A stretch of 64,000 nucleotides of DNA from Photobacterium toruni. GTDB taxonomy: Bacteria > Pseudomonadota > Gammaproteobacteria > Enterobacterales > Vibrionaceae. Position 1 is the stretch's first letter. Each line of letters opens with the position of its first letter. Both the position numbers and the translations under genes were made by a program. The DNA lies in the NCBI RefSeq assembly GCF_024529955.1, contig NZ_AP024854.1, positions 248,001 through 312,000 on the forward strand. Direction: 5' to 3'. This document shows, in pieces, positions 53,133-63,272 of the stretch. A model generated the notes under the pieces. The model made no database searches, was not told the origin of the DNA, and saw nothing but the letters and a program-made list of their open reading frames with translations.

Positions 53133-53181
53133 ATATGAAATCTGATAAATTAAACAAACATATCAATAAATAGGCGGCGAA

Positions 53182-53670
53182 GTGAAGTCACAACAAGGTT
53201 TCTCCCTTATTGAACTTATCATGGTGATCATCCTTATTGGGATCCTCAGTGCCACGGCTGCTGCGCGTTTTTCTGGGCGAAGTGAATTTGATGCGCAGAT
53301 CACTCGCGATCAAGCAATATCACTCATTCGTCAGCTTCAAATTTCAGCCATGAACGGTGATAGCCAACCACTAACGGTTGAATCAAATTGTCTTGGTGTG
53401 TGTGACGCTAACCGCCAAGATGCTAATAACAGCTTACGCTATCAACAAACGCAAACCACTTTCTCAATATACCCCTTGAACCGTGGATCCTCGTCGTTAT
53501 TTTTTAATTTACTGGGGCAACCGACAGTCAGTGAGGCACCAACGGCAGCGCTTAGTTGTACATCCGGCTGTACAATTACAATAACGGCTAAAAATAACCA
53601 AACTGCCAGTATTTGTATTAATAGCCAAGGCTATATTTATAAGAAAACCGATGAGGCGTGTTCACAGTGA
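53182..53670 (+). CDS. mshC: MSHA minor pilin MshC
   Basis: The 162-residue prepilin has leader MKSQQG and FSLIELIMVIILIGILSATA (Glu5 present). Four or more cysteines lie in the globular part (NCLGVCD, SCTSGCT). The start is GTG at 53182, with GGCGGCGA upstream. Its TGA overlaps the mshD start. Confidence 0.88.
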   Translation: MKSQQGFSLIELIMVIILIGILSATAAARFSGRSEFDAQITRDQAISLIRQLQISAMNGDSQPLTVESNCLGVCDANRQDANNSLRYQQTQTTFSIYPLNRGSSSLFFNLLGQPTVSEAPTAALSCTSGCTITITAKNNQTASICINSQGYIYKKTDEACSQ

Positions 53671-54317
53671 ATCTTTATCGTAAAGCAAAAGGTTTTACCC
53701 TTATCGAGGGGATCATCACCATTGTTTTATTGGCTATTGCAATGATCACCTTGATCAGCTTTTTGTTTCCTCAAGTTGAACGCTCGGCGATCCCTTATTA
53801 TCAAGCTCGCTCGGCTGCGATGGGGGAGGCGATACTCAATCAAGTGTTAGCGCGTCAATTTGATCAAAATTCCGATCCTAATGGTGATAGTGTTTATCGT
53901 TGCGGTGAGAATGATAAACAAGGTGAATTTATTTATTGTTCGGCAACAGGACCTCATCCTAAACCTGCGACATTAGGGCCGGATACTCAGCTTGAGAAAT
54001 CACAACCACAATATTCAAATGATGTTGATGATTTTATTGGTTGCTGGGGAACAAAAGAACAGTGTCAGGGGTATAAAGATCTTCATACTATTGATCGGAG
54101 TAAATATCCCAATACATTAATGGCCCTTATTCCCAGTTCTGATAATGCTAAATATAAACATATATTTGCGCTGATCAGTGTTCAGTATGATCGCCCTGAT
54201 CTTGTTGTATTAAACAAACAAACACTACCTGAACCTCGATTTAAAAAAATCACCGTTACCGTCAATGCCGGCCGTTATGGAAAATATAATTACATTGCCT
54301 ATAAAGGGAACTACTAA
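53667..54317 (+). CDS. mshD: MSHA minor pilin MshD
   Basis: The 216-residue prepilin begins MNLYRKAKG, then FTLIEGIITIVLLAIAMITL, with Glu5 present. I chose the GTG at 53667, which overlaps the mshC stop (GTGA) and has GATGAGG 10 nt upstream; a GTG three codons earlier is possible. Family members resemble PilV/GspI-type minor pilins. It ends over the mshO ATG. Confidence 0.85.
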   Translation: MNLYRKAKGFTLIEGIITIVLLAIAMITLISFLFPQVERSAIPYYQARSAAMGEAILNQVLARQFDQNSDPNGDSVYRCGENDKQGEFIYCSATGPHPKPATLGPDTQLEKSQPQYSNDVDDFIGCWGTKEQCQGYKDLHTIDRSKYPNTLMALIPSSDNAKYKHIFALISVQYDRPDLVVLNKQTLPEPRFKKITVTVNAGRYGKYNYIAYKGNY

Positions 54318-55063
54318 TGCGTAACCACAACAAAGGTTTTACCTTATTAGAAATGGTGATCGCAATGGTGGTACTGTCGATCATCATGATTGGTATCGGT
54401 AGTTATATTGCGTTGGGTGTGAAAGGTTATACTAATACGATCGATCGTGAACGATTACAGTCGCAGGCCCGTTTTTTAGTGGCGCGAATGACTAAAGAAA
54501 TTCGCCATGCAGCACCTAATAGTTTAGTAACTGAAGATCGTTGTATCCGTTTTTATCCCATTGTCAGTTCTGCAGTTTATTATGCTGAATTACCCAATAA
54601 CAGTGATGAATTAAATATCTCTCCATTTGATTTTGAGAATAAAGCTATTTGGGATCACAATGGTTGGCATATTGCGGTGGGGTTTGCTTCTGCTGAACAA
54701 TATCAGAATAATACGATAACTGTTGATAGTATTAGTGCAGCAAAAACAAATGATAACAATCAAGCTGGTAATTTATTTCAATTAACATTATCTTCACCGA
54801 TTATTACGTCATCACCCGGTAAGCGACTCTATTTATATCACGATCAAATTAGTTATTGTCAGCTCGGTAATACTATCGTGCGTAAAGTAAATAATAGTGA
54901 TGGGGTGTTAATGGCGACCAATATTGTTGAGTTTATGCCAAAAGTACAAGCCGCCGGATTAAATAGTAGTGCGATAGCGTTAATTGGTATTAAATTTAGC
55001 GATCCAAAGACCAATGAAATTGCGAATTATAACCACAGTGTGCAGGTGTTAAATGTATTGTAA
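54317..55063 (+). CDS. mshO: MSHA minor pilin MshO
   Basis: The 248-residue prepilin begins MRNHNKG, then FTLLEMVIAMVVLSIIMIGI, with Glu5 present. Its size and N-terminus resemble PilW/GspJ minor pilins. It starts in the mshD stop codon (TAATG) and overlaps mshP by 11 bp, so the genes are tightly coupled. Confidence 0.87.
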   Translation: MRNHNKGFTLLEMVIAMVVLSIIMIGIGSYIALGVKGYTNTIDRERLQSQARFLVARMTKEIRHAAPNSLVTEDRCIRFYPIVSSAVYYAELPNNSDELNISPFDFENKAIWDHNGWHIAVGFASAEQYQNNTITVDSISAAKTNDNNQAGNLFQLTLSSPIITSSPGKRLYLYHDQISYCQLGNTIVRKVNNSDGVLMATNIVEFMPKVQAAGLNSSAIALIGIKFSDPKTNEIANYNHSVQVLNVL

Positions 55064-55478
55064 TCATTATACGAAACAGCGTGGCAGTGGCTTGATGATC
55101 GTATTGTTTGTGATTGTGGTAATGGGGTTAATGGCTATCGCAATGACTAAAATAGGCGCTTCAAGCCAAACCATGACCACCAAAGAAGTGCTTGGCACTC
55201 GTGCATGGTTTAGTGCTTATTCTGCTAATGAAGTGCTATTAACTAAGATATTTCCACTTGGAAACCCATTAATCAGTGAGCCTACGGCTTGTAAAACTTA
55301 TTTGGCTGCAGAAATAAAAACACCACTTCAACAAGGGTGCAAAATTGTGACTATGAATTGTGTAGCTACGATTATAAATAAAACCAATGAATATAAATTA
55401 ATAAGTACTGCCACATGCGGTAGTGGAAAAGTTGTTATGACACGGACACAAGAAGTTTGGGCTAAGGGGTTAAAATGA
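55053..55478 (+). CDS. mshP: MSHA minor component MshP
   Basis: The 141-residue product has a basic N-terminus (MYCNHYTKQRGS) and a hydrophobic helix GLMIVLFVIVVMGLMAIAM lacking the usual Glu5, as in PilX/GspK-type minor pilins that sit at the tip. Three cysteines follow in the C-terminal half. It overlaps mshO at the start and mshQ at the end (ATGA). Confidence 0.82.
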   Translation: MYCNHYTKQRGSGLMIVLFVIVVMGLMAIAMTKIGASSQTMTTKEVLGTRAWFSAYSANEVLLTKIFPLGNPLISEPTACKTYLAAEIKTPLQQGCKIVTMNCVATIINKTNEYKLISTATCGSGKVVMTRTQEVWAKGLK

Positions 55479-58400
55479 ATAGAATTTATTCTATATTTAT
55501 TATTTTCATAGTGTTTATTTATTCTCAATTAACTTTTGCAGAATCAAATATACCAAACTTTTATTTCGATCAGATATCAATAGGAGATAACTCTTGTTTA
55601 ATGAGTGATGATGGTTGTTCCATTAATATTGAAAAGCCATTAAAAGATCTAAATGGTAAATTTATTAAAAATGTTCCTGTAGTATTTAAGTCTAAACCTC
55701 TTATTTTTGTGATGCCTACTATTGATTATGGCTCTGATAAATTTATAGGTCGTGATGCTCCAGCAACTCTACGTATTACTAGTATATCTAGAAGTAGTGA
55801 TGGTGGATATAAATTTACGGTTAAACAAGATATAGCTAATTATAATCATGAATTTCTAAATTTAGATGGGCATAATTCTTTATTTTATTGGTATTACTGG
55901 GATGAATATCAAGAAGTTATCAGAAATAATATTAATTCTGAAAATAAAATAAAAAATAAAAAAACTGGAAAATTTAAAAATTTAGAGAGTAAGCATATCG
56001 CATCTGAAAATAAGTTATGGGAAAACGTTCCATTTTCATTGTATGTTAAACCCATGCCTCTGATTACTTATTTTGCTATTGAACCAGGTACAATTGATCT
56101 TGCTGGAAAAGGAAAAATAATTGCAGGTACGGTTTCTCTAACTAAATTTATTGATTCGAAAACCTCATTATATAAAGGTGGTGTTTTAAATAAAAATAAA
56201 TTAAATAGCTTAATTGACTCTCAGTTAGTAAAAACAATTTCTAATGATGGTTTTTCTTCTAATATGGGGATCATTATTAATGAACAACCTAATAATAGTA
56301 ATCGATGGGTAACACCTTATTCTATTATTTATAATGGTAATACATATATTGGGTTAGATGGTTCTGAAGTCAATACTAATAGTGATATAAAAGCAATTAA
56401 TGTTGCTTATTTACAAGCTGAAGGAAAGGGAGTTTTTAAAGGATTAAACTTCATACTTGGACGAGGAGATACAAAAAACACATTACAGAATAATTTGGTT
56501 TTTCCTGACTCAGTGACAAAACCAGTAGAAGAAGAATGTAATGCCTATATGGATATAGATAACACTTCGTTTGATTTTTCTGATTTAGTAAAGAAACCGT
56601 TAATGTTTTTAGCATCAAAAAATTCTCGAAAAGGTCCAAATGGTGGTTGGTTACGTCTATGTAAAAAACAAAATAGCGGGCAATCACTTCAAGTTAGTTT
56701 TGTTAATGATGAAGATCTAAATGAAAGAAATGTACGTTCTATTGAACGAAAACATCATGATGAAAGTGTTGGTTTTATGGCTTTTCAACGTCAAGTGTCT
56801 GAAACCACATGTGGCTTATTCCCAGGTCCGATTCAAACATGGCAAGGAAACACATCTGGAACATTGAAAATAGAACCTAAAATCATCATTAAAGGCGTGC
56901 CATTCACCAATGGTGAAAAACGTATTGGTTTTGAATATATTCATTATGGAAGTAACCCCGCATATAAGGCTTGTGATGGATATGCTTGTGAGCCTAATGG
57001 TCAGTTTGCGAATAAAATAGATTTTAATCATTTCATTTTCCCTGCAAATGATGATGGTGAATTAAGTAGTCAAGAAAATGTTAATAAACTTCACAATAAG
57101 GAAATTTATTTTTTTAATATGATAAATTTAAATAATAAAAAAATCATATTTCCAAATGGATCTATTGTCCATGCGAAAAATTTAACGATGGTAAGTTCTT
57201 CTCTTAGACCTGAGTCAAATAATCCAGATGATTTGATAATTTATATTCATGATAAGCCAAGTTCGGGGCATACATGGAGTGAAATTAATAATGGTAGTAC
57301 TATTACTGCGCTTATTTATTCTGAACGAGAGATAGACATTTCTAATGGTAATGTTGAGGGGTGTAGTAATTATGAAACATGTCCTGAAGTATCTCGAATT
57401 AATGGTGCAGTAACAGCAAAAGCTATTCATGCTCATGGTAATTATAAAATGATAGGTGTTGAAATTAATGGTCAAAGTTCTTGTTTTAATTCTACTCCTA
57501 GCTATACCCTTACGTTATCACCAGATATAACATCAACACTTTGTGACAGTAAAAAAATCACCTTTAATGTTAATTCTACTAATAGTGATACTTATAATGG
57601 TATAGCATCGTTTACTTTAACTTCTACAAGTAGTGGTGAGTGGTCAACAACAGAGAACTTTACTTCTGGAGTGACTAAATTTAAAAGTGGTAGCAATAGA
57701 TACCCAATTAATATTAAAAATAATCAAGCAACTATTTGGTTGCGTAGTGACGGTGTTACGACGGTTAATATTAATGCTAGTATTGAAAATAATACTGTGA
57801 CAGCGACAGGGGAATATAAATTCTCTATGGCTAATGATGTTTATTTTAGTATGACGAATAAACAAGAGAATATTATTGCAGGTAAAACATTTAATACAGT
57901 TATCACGGCTAAAATTTGTGGTGTCGGTAATAAAGCGAAAACGTTAACTCAATATACGGGTGATAAGCATTTAACCTTAAACACTCAATATATTCATCCA
58001 GATAAACCTGCTTATGATATATCAGAAGATGATGGTAAAAAAATAACATCACCAATTCAAGTTGAAGTTATTACTGGAGAGGCTGGTGGGGCGACAAAAC
58101 ATTTAAATATTAAATTTGATAAGGGTGTTTCATCACCATTAACACTGCAATATCGAGAAGCGGGCGTGATTCAATGGCAGGTAACTGATCCTGATTTTAC
58201 TTTTAGTAAAAAACTTATCTCGACAGCATCGGATGTAAAGAAAATATCAACGCAATCCTTAAACGTTAACGGAGTCTTAGATATTAATTCCCGCCCGTGG
58301 ACGTTTGCTATATGTCCGTTAACGTTTAATGGTAAAAATGAATATCGTTTAGCTAATGGTACTTCTAAAGGTGGTGAAGCTTATACTGCTGCTGGTCATT

Positions 58401-59749
58401 CCTTTGATGTGTTATTAAAGCCTTTAGTGTGGCAAAAAGATATTACAGGTGTGCTTGATGTCTCTAATCAAGATTATTGTAGTGCATCAGTGACCAAAAA
58501 CTTTTTAGTGGCAGGCTCTCCAGCTTTAGGAGATGGTGTTATATCTCAATATAGTATTCATAGCCCAGATAATGGAAATAAAGGGGTCTTCCATTTAGGT
58601 CAAATAACTAAAGAGCCGACACTTAATGGCTTGTTGGTGAAAGGTAATACTTGGAGTGAAGTGGGCAGTTTGTGGTTACAGGTTGGATTGAATAATTATT
58701 TAGGGATGAATATTGATCCAAGCAAACGTCATATTGGTCGTTTTTTTCCGGCTTATTTGGCATTGGATGCAGATAATACTTTTGTTTTACCCCCATTAAA
58801 CCAACAGTTTACTTATATGAATCAACCATTTTCAGCTGGATTTAGAATTTTTGCCTTTAACAAACAGAATCTAAAGGTAAAAAATTATTATTTGTTTGAC
58901 GATGGTCTTAAATCAGAAATGCAGCTAATGGTAATGGCTAATGGCAAGGATCTAATATCTCGTTATCAACCACTGCTAATTAAGGATAATGCTAAGATAT
59001 GGAAAGCGAGTTCTAATAATAAGAAGGACGCGTATTCTGTGTTTAACTATGCTGCTGAAGGTAATGCTAAATTCTTACGTCATTATATTGATGGATTATC
59101 AACTACAAGCAAAGAAGATGGTCCGTATCCTGATTGGCAATTACGAGTAAAACAAACATCAACCCCCGATGGTGTAACTTGGCAGGATAAGAGCGAGAGT
59201 GAGTTAATTGGTACTAACGATCTTCGCTATGGCCGCATGGCACTGCAAGATGCTGCCGGAGATATTGGCAAGTCATTAACGATTCCATTGCGGGTTGAGT
59301 ATTGGAATGGTGCTGAGTTTGTCACGAATAGCGATGATTCAGCTTCAAAATTTGATGGAGCTAATTATTGTCGTCAAATTTTAATACAAGAACCAGTGCC
59401 TCATATAGCCAATGATCCAACAACGTCTGGTACTGGCACAGTTACTACAGGTCAGCCATTACTTAACCAGTTAACGGCAAATCCTGATGGTGATTTTAAA
59501 CAGCAAATTCGTTTTTGGCAGCAACTATCAGTCTTAACTAAGCCAACTCAAATAACAGATACGCCGCAAATAAAATGTGTAAATGGCACATCAAATCAAC
59601 CTTGGTTAAGTTATAACTGGCGTGGCTTAGGTGACGAAGATCCATCAGCTACCGTAACCTTTGGCGTTTATCATGGTAATAATCGAATTATTTATCGTGG
59701 TGAAACGAATGCCAAGGATCAGTCTATTCCATATCAAAACTATCAGTAA
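55475..59749 (+). CDS. mshQ: MSHA protein MshQ, very large exported protein
   Basis: The 1424-residue product has a signal peptide ending near residue 23 (FAES). The N-terminal half has many Lys and Asn residues and an Ig-like or beta-rich look. About residues 670-800 resemble an Ig-like beta-sandwich (TSTSSGEW, TVNINASIEN), and the C-terminal half is the conserved MshQ region, which I believe is catalogued as DUF6701. No membrane anchor or LPxTG-type signal is seen at the C-terminus. It is translationally coupled to mshP. Its role is unknown; a tip or surface adhesin is a reasonable guess. It is more AT-rich in the first half than the last. Confidence 0.85.
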   Translation: MNRIYSIFIIFIVFIYSQLTFAESNIPNFYFDQISIGDNSCLMSDDGCSINIEKPLKDLNGKFIKNVPVVFKSKPLIFVMPTIDYGSDKFIGRDAPATLRITSISRSSDGGYKFTVKQDIANYNHEFLNLDGHNSLFYWYYWDEYQEVIRNNINSENKIKNKKTGKFKNLESKHIASENKLWENVPFSLYVKPMPLITYFAIEPGTIDLAGKGKIIAGTVSLTKFIDSKTSLYKGGVLNKNKLNSLIDSQLVKTISNDGFSSNMGIIINEQPNNSNRWVTPYSIIYNGNTYIGLDGSEVNTNSDIKAINVAYLQAEGKGVFKGLNFILGRGDTKNTLQNNLVFPDSVTKPVEEECNAYMDIDNTSFDFSDLVKKPLMFLASKNSRKGPNGGWLRLCKKQNSGQSLQVSFVNDEDLNERNVRSIERKHHDESVGFMAFQRQVSETTCGLFPGPIQTWQGNTSGTLKIEPKIIIKGVPFTNGEKRIGFEYIHYGSNPAYKACDGYACEPNGQFANKIDFNHFIFPANDDGELSSQENVNKLHNKEIYFFNMINLNNKKIIFPNGSIVHAKNLTMVSSSLRPESNNPDDLIIYIHDKPSSGHTWSEINNGSTITALIYSEREIDISNGNVEGCSNYETCPEVSRINGAVTAKAIHAHGNYKMIGVEINGQSSCFNSTPSYTLTLSPDITSTLCDSKKITFNVNSTNSDTYNGIASFTLTSTSSGEWSTTENFTSGVTKFKSGSNRYPINIKNNQATIWLRSDGVTTVNINASIENNTVTATGEYKFSMANDVYFSMTNKQENIIAGKTFNTVITAKICGVGNKAKTLTQYTGDKHLTLNTQYIHPDKPAYDISEDDGKKITSPIQVEVITGEAGGATKHLNIKFDKGVSSPLTLQYREAGVIQWQVTDPDFTFSKKLISTASDVKKISTQSLNVNGVLDINSRPWTFAICPLTFNGKNEYRLANGTSKGGEAYTAAGHSFDVLLKPLVWQKDITGVLDVSNQDYCSASVTKNFLVAGSPALGDGVISQYSIHSPDNGNKGVFHLGQITKEPTLNGLLVKGNTWSEVGSLWLQVGLNNYLGMNIDPSKRHIGRFFPAYLALDADNTFVLPPLNQQFTYMNQPFSAGFRIFAFNKQNLKVKNYYLFDDGLKSEMQLMVMANGKDLISRYQPLLIKDNAKIWKASSNNKKDAYSVFNYAAEGNAKFLRHYIDGLSTTSKEDGPYPDWQLRVKQTSTPDGVTWQDKSESELIGTNDLRYGRMALQDAAGDIGKSLTIPLRVEYWNGAEFVTNSDDSASKFDGANYCRQILIQEPVPHIANDPTTSGTGTVTTGQPLLNQLTANPDGDFKQQIRFWQQLSVLTKPTQITDTPQIKCVNGTSNQPWLSYNWRGLGDEDPSATVTFGVYHGNNRIIYRGETNAKDQSIPYQNYQ

Positions 59750-59967
59750 TTGCATATTTTTATATTAGAGCTGATATTTAGCATAGATTTCAGTTATGGT
59801 ATTGAGGCTAGTTGTATTTTTAAATATAGATTTTAATGGTCTCAATTAGCCCGTAGAGTAAATTAATTGCGTGTCTAGACGTGATTTAGCGATCCAGATC
59901 TTGTTTCACTTAGGTGTACTTGATACATTGAGAGTAATTTACGATTTTTTAACGCTTGCAGGAATAG

Positions 59968-61020
<1,053 letters not shown>

Positions 61021-61060
61021 TGCCATCATAGGATCCTAATTAAACAGGTTATAGCGTGAT

Positions 61061-62077
61061 ATGAAACCTATATTTGGTAGAGGCCCATCTCTACAATTAC
61101 GCCTGTTTCTTGCCATATTATTATCGGCTAGCTTAATGCTAGCCGATAGTCGTCTTGGTGCTTTTGCCAATATTCGTTATTTATTGAATTCGGCGGTTGC
61201 ACCGCTGCAATATGCGGCAAATTTACCGCGTGAAATATTAGATGTTTTACGTGGGCAATTTAGCTCTCATCAACGATTGTTGACAGAAAATAAAGCATTA
61301 AAACGTGATTTACTAGTCATGAAAAGTAATGTGCTATTACTTGATCAATTACAGCAAGAAAACCAGCGTTTACGAAATTTACTTGGATCACCATTTGTTC
61401 GCGATGAGCGGAAAATGGTGGCAGAGGTAATGGCTGTTGATTCTGATCCTTATAGTTATCAAGTGATGATTAATAAAGGCCGTGTCGATGGCGTGTATGA
61501 AGGTCAGCCCGTTATTAATGATAAAGGTATTGTTGGCCAAGTCTCTTATGTTGGCGCGCACAATAGCCGAGTATTATTATTAATTGATCCGACCAATGCG
61601 ATTCCAGTGCAGGTTGTACGTAATGATATTCGTGTTATTGCGACAGGCGGTGGGCGTAATCATCAGATTTTATTAGAGCATGTGCCAAGTAGTACCGATA
61701 TTAAAAAAGGAGATCTTTTAGTGAGTTCAGGGCTGGGTGGGCGTTATCCTGAAGGGTACCCTGTTGCTCGTGTAACATCATTTACATTTGATAATAAACG
61801 TCCCTTTGCACAAATTACAGCAAAGACGACGGTTCAATTTGATCGCTTACGTTATTTATTATTGGTATGGCCAACAGATAGAATAAAAATTAAAGATAAC
61901 ACTGCAACTGCAACTGCAACTGCAACTGCAACTGCAACTGCAACTGCAAAAGGGACATCAACCACTATGGCAAGCCCCGTTAATGCAATAGTGCCTGTAA
62001 TACCAAAAGTGCCAATTGTAAATCAGACTGATTCGGTGGTACCAGTATTGAAGAAGGTGAATAATGCCGACCAATAA
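61061..62077 (+). CDS. mreC: Rod shape-determining protein MreC
   Basis: MreC is a bitopic inner-membrane protein of the elongasome. It has a membrane segment at about 11-28 (LFLAILLSASLMLADS), a coiled coil at about 70-110, and a periplasmic double beta-barrel (about 120-275). The 338 residues end in a low-complexity tail with (Thr-Ala)8 encoded by a hexamer repeat at 61901-61948. Its end overlaps mreD by 14 bp. Confidence 0.95.
   Translation: MKPIFGRGPSLQLRLFLAILLSASLMLADSRLGAFANIRYLLNSAVAPLQYAANLPREILDVLRGQFSSHQRLLTENKALKRDLLVMKSNVLLLDQLQQENQRLRNLLGSPFVRDERKMVAEVMAVDSDPYSYQVMINKGRVDGVYEGQPVINDKGIVGQVSYVGAHNSRVLLLIDPTNAIPVQVVRNDIRVIATGGGRNHQILLEHVPSSTDIKKGDLLVSSGLGGRYPEGYPVARVTSFTFDNKRPFAQITAKTTVQFDRLRYLLLVWPTDRIKIKDNTATATATATATATATAKGTSTTMASPVNAIVPVIPKVPIVNQTDSVVPVLKKVNNADQ
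61901..61948 (+). repeat. In-frame hexanucleotide repeat (ACTGCA)8 in mreC
   Basis: Eight perfect ACTGCA units encode alternating Thr-Ala in the C-terminal tail of MreC. Because the unit is six bases, gain or loss of units keeps the frame. Confidence 0.97.
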
Positions 62078-62552
62078 AGCCCATGGACGAATCCGGATTT
62101 GGTTATCATTTCTATTGGCATTAGTGTTGCAAGTTGTACCATGGCCAGGAGAACTTGAACCTTTTCGACCGTCATGGATAGTTTTAGTCATGTGCTATTG
62201 GGTATTAGCATTACCACATCGCGTTAATGTCGGTACCGCTTTAGTGGTTGGCCTATTATGGGACTTAACATTAGGTTCAACATTGGGTGTACGTGGGTTA
62301 ATGTTGTCGGTGATTGCTTATATTATTGCGCTTAATTTTAGGGTGTTGCGTAATTTGTCATTATGGCAGCAAGCAATTGTGATAGCGTTATTATCAGTGG
62401 CCGCTAAGCTAATTGAATTTTGGGCCGAATATTTAGTGTCAAATATTAGTTTTTATCCGCAGCAGTTCTTTGCGGTGTTATTAAACTTTATATTATGGCC
62501 ATGGTTATTTTTATTGCTGCGTCGAATTCGGCGCAAATTGGCAATTTGCTAA
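62064..62552 (+). CDS. mreD: Rod shape-determining protein MreD
   Basis: MreD is the integral-membrane partner of MreC. The 162-residue product has about five hydrophobic segments and the family N-terminus (IWLSFLLALVLQVVPWPGEL). It starts within the last codons of mreC, consistent with coupling. Confidence 0.94.
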   Translation: MPTNKAHGRIRIWLSFLLALVLQVVPWPGELEPFRPSWIVLVMCYWVLALPHRVNVGTALVVGLLWDLTLGSTLGVRGLMLSVIAYIIALNFRVLRNLSLWQQAIVIALLSVAAKLIEFWAEYLVSNISFYPQQFFAVLLNFILWPWLFLLLRRIRRKLAIC

Positions 62553-62569
62553 TAATAATTACTCATATA

Positions 62570-62604
62570 GGGGGGAGCCAGTAGGTGTCCCCCTTTGTTC
62601 TTTT
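62570..62604 (+). terminator. Probable terminator after mreD
   Basis: GGGGGA (62571-62576) pairs with TCCCCC (62588-62593) and is followed by TTTGTTCTTTT. It separates mreBCD from the maf gene. Confidence 0.7.
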
Positions 62605-62687
62605 AGCTCTTACATAAGTCAATTATTTAGTACGCTAGGGTTTGATAATAAATCACTTAGCAATCGACCATTTAATAAAGGATCACA

Positions 62688-63260
62688 ATGACTTCTCTTC
62701 AACTTTATCTGGCCTCTGGATCGCCACGTCGAATGGAACTTTTAACTCAGCTTGGTTATAACTTTGAACGTATAGTGGTTGATGTTGAAGAATGCCATCA
62801 AGCAGGCGAAACGGCGGCACAATATGTGCAGCGCTTATCTCGAGATAAAGCTTTCGCTGGTGTAAAAGCTGCTAATAATGACATTCCGGTACTCGGGGCT
62901 GATACTATTGTTGTGGTAGATCAACAAATTCTAGAAAAACCAGTCGATTTTGAAGATGCAGCGCGTATGCTGAGGTTATTATCAGGACGACAGCATCAAG
63001 TGATGACAGCTGTTACCCTTGCAACACAATCGCACAGTCAAACATGTTTAGTGACCACTCAGGTATGGTTTAAAACTTTGTCGGATAACGATATTAAAAA
63101 ATATTGGCACAGTGGTGAACCGCAAGATAAAGCTGGAAGCTATGGCATTCAGGGAATAGGTGGCAAATTTATTACCCGTATTGATGGCAGTTATTATGCT
63201 GTGATGGGGTTACCATTAGTGGAAACCGACATCATGGTTCAAGATTTTTTAAAATTATAA
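62688..63260 (+). CDS. yhdE: Maf-family nucleoside triphosphate pyrophosphatase (YhdE type)
   Basis: The family hydrolyses dTTP, UTP and modified nucleotides to monophosphates, a house-cleaning role. The 190-residue product starts with [19 protein letters not shown], the phosphate-binding SxSPRR motif, then GADTIVVVD and EKP with the catalytic acids, and [11 protein letters not shown]. The YhdE assignment rests on its place between mreD and rng, as in E. coli. Confidence 0.92.
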   Translation: MTSLQLYLASGSPRRMELLTQLGYNFERIVVDVEECHQAGETAAQYVQRLSRDKAFAGVKAANNDIPVLGADTIVVVDQQILEKPVDFEDAARMLRLLSGRQHQVMTAVTLATQSHSQTCLVTTQVWFKTLSDNDIKKYWHSGEPQDKAGSYGIQGIGGKFITRIDGSYYAVMGLPLVETDIMVQDFLKL

Positions 63261-63272
63261 GTAGAGGCAACC

